Below are positions 33,753 through 45,254 of a DNA stretch of 51,683 nucleotides, piece after piece. The translations under genes and the position numbers were made by a program. The stretch's first letter is position 1. Each line of letters begins with the position of its first letter. The notes beneath the pieces are model-generated. The model saw only the letters and a list, made by a program, of their open reading frames with translations, was not told where the DNA came from and searched no databases. Source of the stretch: Circinella minor (taxonomy: Eukaryota; Mucoromycota; Mucoromycetes; Mucorales; Lichtheimiaceae); contig JAEPRB010000265.1 of the NCBI GenBank assembly GCA_016758965.1, positions 1 to 51,683 on the forward strand, given 5' to 3'.

Positions 33753-36700
33753 AATTAATATTCAAATATCAATGAGAAATAAGAGAAGAAAGAAGTCAAA
33801 GAAAAGAAAATTTACAAAAAAGTGTAAATGTATAAAATGATTTATATATATTGAAATTGTGTTGGTTGTATATAATAGCTCGGAATCTCTTAGAGAATAT
33901 TTAAAACCATGACCTGCGTTACTTTTTGATGGTTTCCCCGATATTTTTAATATTTTAAATTGATTTGGAGTGAAAAAGCAGAAAGAAGGGAAGAAAGATT
34001 TCTTTTTGTGGTGACTGTGGTAGCTACGATTTCTTTTTTTTTTTTCTTTCTATCATCTTGAAACAAAGCAATTTATCAGCTCACTCCCCAACCAATATTT
34101 TCTTCCAATGATGTATTTCATACGTATTAAATGTTTTGGTCACTTTTGGGCAAATGTTTTGAGCAAATTATTATTGCATCAAAATAAAATAAAAACTTAA
34201 TTGATCCCACTATGTTTAAAGTATAAGGTTCCGCCACGTGCAACATGCATGTTTTTGTGCCCGATGTACCCATTTTTCCATCTTTAATATAGGACGAACT
34301 TGTATTCTAAATTTTTAGGTTCAGTTTTGCTCATGGATTAAGTTAGCTTTTTATTATAAAAAAAAGACAATCGATAGTTATTATTTCATCTGGAATAAAG
34401 CATACAGCTTCTGCCAAGAATTTTTTATTATAAGTATTTTTATAAGCATATGGCGTTGTTTTGTTTTGAAATCATGGGGTCATTGTTTAATACGCCATTT
34501 CATTGGCAACACAGACATTATACAATTGCGTTCAAATGGTTATTACTCAGTATGAACAACTCATGGATTACTTATTAGTATTATTAATTAATCGGATAAG
34601 AAGATATAATGAGAGCACCTCTTTTTTTTTTTTTTTTTTTTACAATTTTGAACTTGTCGGAAATGCAACGGTTTTACTTTTCATATTTGAAATATGTACT
34701 ATCAAAATCTAGATACATCTACAGGTACATGATTATTAATATATATGGAAAAAAAGTTTAAAGTGCTACAAACTATTTAGTAAAATTTTCCTACACAAAA
34801 TGGATATTTTTACTTTTTTTGGAGTTTTTTTTTTTCCCTAGTTTCCAAAGTTCAAAATATTCTCTAACTCATTTTGTAACTACTACAATATTTGTAATAA
34901 AAAACCATGAATCTATGTGTAATATTATGCTACAAAAATATTTATTTTGGTCATATATGAAACGGATATTGTAGCTTTGGTTATTATTTCAGCGATTAAT
35001 GTGAGTAATCAGTGCGTTTGTGAATATGGGATTAAGGATTCTTGTTTGAGATCGCATTCTCAAAAATTGGTTGCCAAGGATTACAAATATTAAGCAACTA
35101 AATAGCTTTACTGCATGGAATTCGGCTGATCATCAATGAATGAATAAAAAATACAGAAGACTGTACGTTGGCCGGTCATATTGTACTTGAAGTAAATCTG
35201 CCTCAGGGTTGGTTTATCGAAATTAGAAATAAAATATTAAAAAAGTAGAAGGGGAAAAAAAAAGTGTGAAAAGTACGTTGTCATTGGCAATTCATGTGCG
35301 GTGCGTTAATGTGTTAATAAAAGTGCATTGATGTGCATATATACTCGCATTCTTTTTCTTTGTTTACTGTTAATTTTTTTTGTCGCTATCTGCCGCTATA
35401 TTTTTCTATCTTCTCAAATAGTAATAAGTTATTGAGCATTCGTAAACTTTTATTCGCTACCAGGGTGTCCATTGGAGTACTTTTATCCAGTGGGCTGATC
35501 TATCAAGAGGCAACCGACCATCGGTCTTATTGAAATAGTTCATCGACCGTAGAATTGAAATAGGTTCAAAGTGTTATATATGTTTTGACATTACTGCAAG
35601 CTTCCTGCCTTTTTGTAGTGATTAAAATATCTTGAATCGATGGCTGAGTGTCCACCCCAGTACCAAGAGCTATAATATGGAGATTAACTTTTATGAAGAG
35701 GAAACATCTGGCTGAGCTCGAAAACCGTGGAAGCTATTAGCGTTTGTGCACCAACAGAATCATCCCTCATGCACGCACCATTTGGTCACGCATTTTACAT
35801 AGTAGGAACTCATCATGAATTAGCATTCATAAGGCTTTAAGAGAAACGCCCGATTCATCTTTTCGTCCGCTTGGTGGCTTTAAATCAATTTCGTATCTCT
35901 CTTTGTTTTTAATTACCCAACACTAATCTTGATGTCATTAAATCAAGCTCTTTTCTCATATTCCAAATCTGCAGCCGTTACATTTATATTATTACTGGTA
36001 GTTCTGTAGAGGTTTGGCGTGGATATTGAATGTTTATTTTTTTCGTTTGTTCACTTTTATTGTGTTACCTTACTTCTACTCACAAACTTTTCTCGTCCGA
36101 CAGAAAGAGAACATTATTTGTATCTTTAATAAAAGCCCCATAGCATTTATAAATTTACATCTAAGATTATTTTTTCTTTTGAAAAGAAACACCCTAGTAC
36201 TACTATTCATTATAAAACATCCTCACCCTTCTTCAGAATAAAGTTTACTCTTATGTTTATTATACATACCCTCTTGTTAGTAATTTTGTGTTCCTAGTTG
36301 GTTTGATTTCCAACAACCGAAAATCCATTGTTTAAATATCTTATATCTATTATTTAATATGTTAGAAATAATAGTAAAAGAAATTCAGGGCTAACATATT
36401 ATCAAGTACAATTTTTATTCTTTTTTGTCCCTGCTTTATATAATACATAACAAGAGTGGCCTTAAAGTATTAATATTTTTGTATAAAATAAGGATAATGT
36501 TATTTTACGAAATGGATTAAAGTGAATCACTTAAAATTAATATTGCATAATGCTTATTTTCCAAATACCAGAGTGTTCATAAATGATCCAAAAACTAAAA
36601 TTATCGCACGAGTAAATAAGACGTTCTCTTTTTTTTACATATCATATACAAGAGTTGTGTGTTTTTTATTTATTTACGTAGAAAACAAATAATAAAATGA

Positions 36701-36853
36701 AAGAGCAAAGGTAAGTATGGTAAACTCGGAGTGAAAAAAATGGATATCATTAATAAAGTACAAGAAAAAAATATATAATGAAAAAAGAAAGGAAAAAGAA
36801 AGAAAGCGTTGTAAGTTATGTGCTTTGTATGTATGTGTAAGGCTCATAATTTT
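33753..36853. other. 3.1-kb stretch with no gene seen
   Basis: Includes the CCH1 promoter and 5' UTR on the minus strand (33753 to about 34100) and the 3' flank of the dioxygenase gene near 36850. The short frames at 34503, 35333, 36014 and 36818 are AT-rich and lack domains. The region around 35620-35900 is slightly richer in GC and might be decayed coding sequence, but no family is recognisable. No tRNA was seen. Confidence 0.4.
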
Positions 36854-38147
36854 TTATTGCTTTTGTCCAGCCTTAGCAAGATTAGACTCATGCTTGGACT
36901 TGCCATTTACATCATAATAAGGCTTCTCTGCTTGAGGGGTAACCCGGAAACCGTGACGTCTACCAACGTCAAGATAATCAAATATAGCATTGTGAGCAGT
37001 AACTCTGTTATCCCAAACAGCTACTGAATCTTCTTCCCATTTAAAGCGAACTTGAAAATCATGACCAGTTTCAATGTGGTTAAAAAGAAAGCGAAGAACA
37101 GCGTCAGATTCGCGCTTAGTCAAACCCACAATACGCTTAGTAAAACCAGGTTGAATATACAATGACTTCCATCCAGTAACGGGGTGGACACGAACAACAG
37201 GATGGGTAGTTTCCCAATGTTGACGACGAACAGCATGACCAGCTTTATTGGCTTCATCCACTTGCATTTGACCAGTATGGACGGCTTCCAAACCTTCTAC
37301 GAATTTTTTCATTGCAGGAGAAAGACGGTCATAGGCAGAGTATCCACTTAACCACATAGTATCACCACCAGCTTCCCCGGGAAGTAAATCAATCTTGAGC
37401 AAAGTCAATCCTGGGGGTTGCTTTTCATAAGAAACATCGCTGTGCCAACCTGGAACAATTGTTGTAATCGTAGTACGTTTTTTTAATTAGTATACCTGGA
37501 CGTTTTAAAGAATAAACAACAAAGATGGGAAAGTATACATACCATCGCCAGCACTAAGATTCTTGAAGAATTGCTTGGGAGTCTTGGTATCAAAATAGAC
37601 GACATGAATTTCAGGAAGCTCGGGTGGATGACCAAAAGTATTATGAATGTGAAGGGGGCCATAATGTTTTCCAAGCTCGATACCTTCGTAAACGTTAATG
37701 TCCTGCTTGCGGAAGAACACAACACCACGTTCCGCAACCAAAAGAGCCAAATCATCCTTTTGTTGCTCAGTGAGCTTGTTAAGCTGCAATCCATGAACTT
37801 CAGTACCAATTTGAGGTGTCAAGTCAAAAATCCTTTCCGCATTATCATATAAAGAGGCCTTCTTTGGGTCAGCTCGATGGCCAGGATCCTTGTGTTCGAA
37901 TTCAGCGATTTCCTCGTACTAAAAGTAAGTAACATTATATATAGCATAATTAGTAGATATAAAATAATATCACGTTTTATACTACTATCAGGCAGTAGAT
38001 ATATAAGTAAACAATCAATAAATATAAAACAAAAAAAATTACGTTAGTTTCAGGAAAGACGACATAGCGACCTTTTTCACGAGCAAGTTGCTTCAAATCG
38101 ATCTTTTCGACTTCTTGAGCAAGGGTTTCAGCATTAGGAGGGGCCAT
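36854..38147 (-). CDS. TauD/TfdA-family dioxygenase (JLP1-like)
   Basis: Exons 38147-38043, 37918-37543 and 37449-36854 give 358 residues. This is a non-haem Fe(II)/2-oxoglutarate dioxygenase. The iron ligands are His and Asp in WHSDVSYE (~162-169) and the distal His in VTAHNAIFDYLD (~310-321). The 2-oxoglutarate salt bridge is probably made by Arg in RRHGFRVTP. The N-terminal half has GTEVHGLQL, and ERGVVFFRKQD precedes the first ligand. In yeast, Jlp1 releases sulphite from sulphonates such as taurine, but related fungal enzymes act on other acids, so the substrate is open. No signal peptide is present, so it is cytosolic. All key residues are intact. Confidence 0.9.
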
Positions 38148-38852
38148 TTTTAATGTTATTGGTATAGATGTTTTTTTTTTAAAAAAAAGAGTAATAAGCA
38201 AAGTTGTAAAATGGATGAATGAAACGCTCGAAACACAGGTAAATACCTACTTATATATATACGCAAACAAGCGCAAGTACTCGCGATTTTGCGAAAGCAG
38301 AGTCATCAATGGCGTAATCTGTAATTTATCTCACACACTACTTGCTAAGTGTATATAAATATAAAATTAAGGGAAGGTAATAATAGCCATATAAGAGAAT
38401 AAAAGCATAAGACAAACCAAAAAAATGGTTTCTAGCCTGGTTATTAAGAAATTGCGTAATATGTTTCAGCAAGTCGCAAACAATTACAAGTTAAATTATT
38501 TGGTATCAGTATTTACTTGTATTCTATCCGGATTTTGGTTTGTTGGGTCCGCGCCTTCCTCACATCTCGTGCTCATGGGGACAAAATGGCGCAACAGGAC
38601 TCATATATGATGAAAAATTCTTTACATTTATTTTATAATGTGTGTGAAAATATGAAAGTCGGCAACAGTAATTATAAACAAAATAATTACAAATGAATAT
38701 ATTATAACGTATATAAGTAAGTTATATTATTGTATAGAATATAAGATAGTTTTTTTGTTTATTTTCTTCGATAAAATATTAATGCTAATGAAAAATAATA
38801 TTTGTGTATATATGTAGAGTCTTTGGCATAAATTGTATGATTTTTTTTCTTT
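38148..38852. other. Dioxygenase promoter and spacer
   Basis: Contains the dioxygenase promoter. A 61-codon plus-strand frame (38425-38610) starts in a good A-rich context and has one hydrophobic segment, but I see no family and give it little weight. Confidence 0.4.
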
Positions 38853-40726
38853 TTACCAAGAGACGATAGGACCCGAGGTAATTTTACATGGAATACCAAG
38901 ATCTTTTGAATCGTCAATGTTATTGCAAACATATTTGGCATCACCTTTAGGTGGAGTTATATTAATATTTTTGGCATACAATTCAGAGCAATATGTACCT
39001 TCTGGACAGTCGAAAATGACCACATTGTTATTATAATCTCCTGTGGTTGTGCCAGTAAATTCACTAAATTTAATGTTGCTAACTTCAATACGAGACGGAC
39101 CGGGATATCCTTTACAACCACCATCTTCGGTATAGTCCTCCGGATTACAAGGATAATGTGAATGAATCCATATAGGTAAACGTACGTTCTTGACTGTGTG
39201 AATTATTATATTATTTACATACATATTAAAAAAATGAGCATAAAATTTAGTTCAACGAGCAAAATGCTCTTATCTGTCGGGAAAAGATTTACACATAAAA
39301 AAAGAAAGAATGAGCTAAAAGAAGTCAGAGTAGCTAATAATGATAACGAATATTTACCAGTGAAATCAGTAGCAAAAAAGTTCTTGATGTAACCCGATGA
39401 ACCACCTGGGTAGAACTAAATAAAAATAACATTTAGAAAAGGCATGAGTTGGAAATGTGAGCATAAACCAAGGTGTAATTACGTGCTCTTGTGTTACCAG
39501 TTATTAATTTTACATACTTTAATTTGAGCAACTGCCCAACAGTCCTCACAAGTCATTCGTGTCATTGAAATATCCGAAACTACATTAAAATCAGCGCCTT
39601 TTCCAAGACTTCCAACAGAAAAGCCATGTCCACCTTTACAATAAACATCTTCAGCAGTAACAAATGTCGTACCTAGATAGTATAAAAGGCCACGGGAGTA
39701 TTATTAGAAAAATTAAAGCAGCTAAAACTCCGTCTGCTATTAATGATGTGAATGATTTTTTTTTTTTTTGGATTGGAGGTTAATTATACCATTTTTGAAA
39801 GCAATACAATCATCTTGATTGTAAATGTCGACATTACTGAAATATAACTTCGTGCTATCATGCAAGTCGAAACCATCTGTATTTTTTGGTGGATTATCGC
39901 TTGCACTTTCAGCTGTAAGTGTCAAATTTGTAAAGTTGACGTTCGCACAGTTTCTATATTTTTTTATTTGTTTTATCAATGACAACATAAGTATCAGTAT
40001 TATTATAATGTAACAACATATTTATCATAAAATTGACTTCAAAAAATAAATGTAACAAAGTTTTTTTTTTCTAAAAAAAAATAAGAGTAGCAAGACTATT
40101 CGATACTTACCGCACATTGAAAAAATTATTACATGGTTCATCAAATTTTATGTTGCTGATCACTGAATCTTCCAATGTAATACCCAATAAGGCAAAACGA
40201 TCATCCAGTTCTTTAGAATCGTACCATTCTTGACCGTTACCAAGAATGTGACCTCCTTCTCCTTTACCATTCGCTTTACCTTGAAGTGTAACACCTTTAC
40301 CTTCGAGCCAAATCCAATTTTTAGTTCCAGCGGCCTTTTGATCAGCCATTGATTTAGGTAATGCAAGGTTACCAATTAAGTTAATAATGACATTATCCAA
40401 TCCTTCCACTTCAAGTGGTGTCAACAACTATAAAATAAATAACATAAAGGGAAGAATATTTTAATTTTTTTTTTATTCACTTGTTTATTTTTATGTCCAC
40501 TAAATTTTCTTCTCTATCATTTCGTGTTTTATTTTTTTACCTGATAATTTCCAGAAGGAATTGTTACTGTGCCAGATGTACCGCAATTTTTCAAAGCTTC
40601 GGCAAGTTGTGGGGTGTCATCACCTCCGGAAGGTTTGGCCAAAATACATTCTTTAGCATTAGCCACGTGGCTCATAGCAAGTGTTGCTAATGCAGCCAAA
40701 GAAAGTAGTTTGAGATTCTTTATCAT
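38853..40726 (-). CDS. Secreted GH28 pectinase with altered RIK motif
   Basis: Exons 40726-40541, 40427-40111, 39953-39790, 39672-39518, 39415-39358 and 39193-38853 give 406 residues. A signal peptide (MIKNLKLLSLAALATLAMSH) precedes a right-handed beta-helix. The GH28 acid motifs are present: NTDGFDL, NQDDCIA and GGHGFSVGSLG. At the substrate-binding RIK site the sequence reads AQIKFYPG, so Arg is Gln. The protein is closer to exo-acting fungal GH28 enzymes than to endo-polygalacturonases, but the missing Arg suggests another substrate (for example a rhamnogalacturonan-like chain) or reduced activity. An in-frame upstream ATG at 40780 would hide the signal peptide and is less likely. A second GH28 gene lies upstream in the same orientation. 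Confidence 0.88.
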
Positions 40727-42156
40727 GCTATTTTGTCTTGGAAATCGTATTCTTTTTCTAAAGCGAGAAAAAAAACCCATTTATATAGATTTTGATTATT
40801 TCGTGTTTTTACCATAAAATTTGATGAGTTAATAATTGCCATGGACACTTAACCCACTTTGGATGCTATTATTAACAAAATAACAGCTTAGGTAAGTAAA
40901 ATAAAACGTAGAGAAATGACAAGATCTTCTGGTAACTTCGGACTATAAAAGTTTATTTAATATGTAAAGTAGGCTTAATTTGAAAAGTTATCCGAATTTA
41001 TGTATTATCACTAGGAAAATTATCTATGATAAGCAGGTCGGTGCGTCAAAGAGGAATAATTAAGTAATAAAAATCGGTGATAATACCATGCTAATAATAA
41101 TGTCAAATATACTGGTGAAACCCGGGTATATATTATAGAGTCCAATAAATATTGTGAGATGAGCAGATAGTTGTCGTGCAATTGTACTTGTCATACAACA
41201 TCTTAGAAATATGTTTTTAATTATTTCTGTCAAAAAGATACGAACACTTATGTGAAATTACGTGTGTAAAAACAAAAGGAAAAACATGCCGATGCACAAA
41301 ATTATTTTGTAATATTTATTTAATATTTCAAATGGGCCCAAGGGAAATATAAATGGCGACTTACTACGCGATTTTTTTTTCGCCAATGGATAATTCTATT
41401 TGGCTAATGTATCTTAGATATGTGACACAAAATGTAAAAGCTAATAAATAATTTTATTAAGTGTAATTTATACGGAAGATATTATTATATATGCCGTGAT
41501 ATCATGATTTATTTTTGTAGATGCAGGAAACCAATTGGTAAGTGTTATTAGATTAAACCAAAATACTCTTTCCCTATCAATAAAGTCGAAAAAAATATGT
41601 AGATTATATCATATATAAAGTTACTCCGTAGGTTTTCTTTTCCAAGTAGTAGCTAGCTTATTTGCAGTAGTAATAATTATTATAAAGTGGCTAGTTAATA
41701 GAGTGGTTGTCTACTACAATAGAACACTGTTAACCCATATTTGTAAATTAAATTATTGAGCCTGTCATACAATTCTTCTGGCGATTATATTGTAGTGAAA
41801 TCAGGACTTTTTAATTTGAATACATTTAAAAGATGGTAGTGAGAAAACGTTACGGGTCTGCCAGATTAGTCACTACTAATAGTGCGAAAGAATCGCGTCC
41901 GTGTTGACGAACACAAAAAGCTATACTATTTTTTCTTTGATGTTTTAGAAAGTGAGTATAAATGAAAATAGTAGCTTTAGATATGGCAATAAGAGAATGC
42001 GGATCTACGGCCAGCCTGAGTTTTCCGTATTGGTATAAAATATATCCAAAAAACATTGTTTCATTAGAGTAATTATCATAAAACAAAAGAAAATCCACAC
42101 AAGGAGATAGATACTGTTGCTAATTATATAGATAGCTATATCCTAAATACATTTCT
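40727..42156. other. Spacer between the two GH28 genes
   Basis: Promoter of the first GH28 gene (40727 to about 41200) followed by AT-rich sequence and the 3' flank of the second. The 82-codon frame at 41850-42098 has no supporting feature. Confidence 0.5.
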
Positions 42157-43907
42157 TCATTTTTTCTTAATTTCCCGTTCATTCTTTGGGGTGCAATCCA
42201 ACCCAGCGGTTTTATTATTAGCAAGGTTTTCACAAAGATACACAGGTTCGGAGCCATCGTAAGGAATCAAGTCAATGTTTTCAAAAGTGAATTCTTCACA
42301 AGGTGATCCAGCAGAACAAACAATATAAGCCATCACTTGACCAGCCTTTTTGCTACCACCACCTGTAATATTCTTGAAGGAAAGGTTAGAGATTTGGAGC
42401 TTTGCTGGGTCAGCTAAGCATTCTTCTTCTTCGATATTGAAATAGCATTGATCAATTTGAATAGGATTGTCTAATAATATTTTTTATAGAATATAAGTCA
42501 GCTTATTGTATAATATAATAAGTGCTATATAGTATCTTGAAAAAATAACAGTAATTACCAGAGTTAGTGACATGGAAGTCGACATAGGATACATTTTGGA
42601 CATAACCAAGGGATGAACGTGGCCACTGTCAAAGAAATCAATGATGTTAGTATTTTTTTTTGGTATATGGAGTAGATTAAGTTTGGTCATAAATTAATAT
42701 ATATTGACTCCCTTACCGTCTTGATACGAGCGCCATTTTGGCAATTTTCACATGTTACATTTTTAACTAGCATGTTGGAAACGTAGTCCGGCATCTCAGG
42801 AATATTTCCAAGTGAACCCTAAAACATTTAGTTAGAATGATTTAGTGAGACGTATTACAATAATAGTAATACTAGCAACAATTGTGATTAGTGCTTACGA
42901 CAGAAATACCATGAGATCCATTACAATACACGTTTTCAATATGAATATTGGTGGTATCTAGATATTGCAATAGATATCGCTATAAGTATACTCTAAATCT
43001 GTCATTATTACAATTGTTTTTCTTATTATACATACTGGTCTTGATAGCAACACAATCGTCAGCGTTATTAATATGTGAATTTATAATAGTAATCCCATCC
43101 ACTTCGCTTGTATCCCAACCATCCGTGTTATGAGGCTATTATTACACACACATATATATAATTTTATGAGCAAAAAAAAAACATTTTCATTTTCAATGTC
43201 CTTTTTTCCTGCGTTACCTTTACACCATGTTTATTATCAATATCCTCGATAAAAATGTCTTCAAATTTCACTTTTTTGGACCGATGGACATAAAAGTTCC
43301 AATTAGGCGAGTTAATCAACTTCATACCACGAACATCTAACTTATCTACCATGAATGCCATCATGACAGGTCTGTTACTAGGCAATGGGTCCAGATGCCA
43401 CCATTCTTCACCACTACCATAAATTTCACCACCATTTCCAACAACCTTCACGTTTTGTCCTTGAATAGTAAAAAAAGCACTGACGCCTTGTACAGCCCCA
43501 GGTACAGGAGGTGTTGTATCGTTGTATACCCTATATATACATTATAATACTATAATTAGTCTATTAAAAAAGAGAGAGAAAAGAAACTGTATTTTCTTTT
43601 TTAGAAAAATTTATGCAAATTACTACTAATTGGCTTACATGTTAAAGGGATAGGTCAAACTACCATCAAAAACAATTTCAACATTATCAAGTTCAGGAGT
43701 CACAACTACATCACCTAACATATACTTCTTGTTCTTGCTAAATACAACTCGACCATTACTTTTACATTCTTCAAATGCATCCTTGATAGCTTGAGAATCG
43801 TCCTCTCCATTATGTTTAACAGGACATGTTCTAAGAGCAGATACTGCTTGTTGCCCAACAAGAAGCAGGAACGTTGCCAATGTAGAAAGAGTAGCAATTG
43901 TCTTCAT
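42157..43907 (-). CDS. Secreted exopolygalacturonase (GH28)
   Basis: Exons 43907-43639, 43530-43218, 43135-43036, 42957-42899, 42818-42717, 42625-42559, 42470-42157 give 407 residues. The signal peptide is MKTIATLSTLATFLLLVGQQ. The four GH28 motifs are complete: NTDGWDT, NNADDCVAIK, GSHGISVGSLG and ARIKTW. EIYGSGEEWW and ENCQNGARIKTW resemble fungal exopolygalacturonases, which release galacturonic acid from chain ends. Cysteines near the C-terminus (QCYF, EECLAD, CSAGSPCEE) probably pair. The intron pattern differs from that of the neighbouring GH28 gene, so the pair is not a recent tandem duplicate. Confidence 0.92.
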
Positions 43908-45254
43908 CCTTCAAAAATAATAGTAGGATTTAGGACAGAAAATGACAGATGGCTGTTTTTCGTTCTTTATATATAGCATCAAGAATATAATTAGCCAAGA
44001 CTTTGAAGTGGATCTTTTTCTTTTCTGTTCTCACGCACATAACCCTTTTTCTCGGTCTTTGTTTTGCCAAATTTCAAATTACTATATGCAGCTATTTTCC
44101 GTGCGATCTGGTTATACCAGGAGCCACAAACTCCATGATCGTTCAACGTAACTTAAAAAGACTAATTATTGTCGTCAATTCCCTAATGTCCGTAAAAAGA
44201 TGCGAAATTATTCCGTTTTGTATAATAAATCCTTTTTCTCCTCTTTTGTGTATAAGAAATAATTTTGGATAACTTTTCTACTAGTTTACTCGATGATTAA
44301 TGGTAAATATAGTCACTAGGCAAAAAAAAAAGAAACACTCCCAATATCTGTATACTTTATCTGACGTCAAATATAACTGAGAAAGTTCTAACATTTTTAG
44401 CAACTCATATAATAGCATAATGTCGTATAACAATATTATTATTCAACTAAAAAGGAACGTTAGGTAACTCATGTAACACATTATCAACTTCACCAAGCAC
44501 AGTGGCCTAATAATCTGGTGTTTTTGTATTAAAAAAACATATACTGTTTGACAGTATGATAAATAGGTATGCTTTTACCGTTATTTTCACTGGAAAAGGA
44601 AAAGAAATAATTGATCGGTAAGATATAAAGAAATTATTTGATAATTTGTTAGTGAGTAATCCACCGCATTGAATTGTTACAAAAATTTTCACATGTAAAA
44701 TTGTCACCACCCTATTTTTCAAAACAACAGATTATAACATACCGTTTTTAACGCCTATTTTCGTCAGAGAATCTTACCGTTTGGTGAGTTCATATTAAAG
44801 CAGAATTTATGCCGATATAATAATTGGTTCTCAGAATCCATCCATGTACGGCCGATGGCGTAGTACAAGATGACCTTATGGATGATGAACCATATTTTTA
44901 CCGAGTAATTAACATTGATGAACATTTTTTTTTTCATATCAAAAAGACAATACGAATATTATATGGGTAATATAAAAAAAATTGCTTTAAAAAGTGAAGA
45001 GAAGAAAATTTTGTACAGTCGAAAAAAAAAGAATGGATGGGTTTATAAAGGGGAAGGGGAAGAGGAATAGAAATAGAGGAAGAAACAAAATCATATGCTA
45101 CAAGAAAAGAGGAAAAAAAAAAGATATGTTGCATATATAATAGGGAAAAAAAGGAAGGGATTAAAAAAGAAAAATTATCAATTTTTCAAGTGTAAAAGTG
45201 GGTTTATGTATTTTATTTATTTATTTATTTTGGACCATTTTCCTGCTGGCCTTC
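43908..45254. other. GH28 promoter and spacer
   Basis: Promoter of the exopolygalacturonase gene, then AT-rich sequence. 44930-45250 is purine-rich and probably the 3' UTR of the SAP gene. No gene seen. Confidence 0.5.

Noticed and set aside
33753..36853. tRNA or snRNA genes in the large spacers
   Set aside because: I looked for A/B-box-like motifs and for U12, U11 and U6atac core sequences and saw none. A covariance-model search would be needed to be sure.
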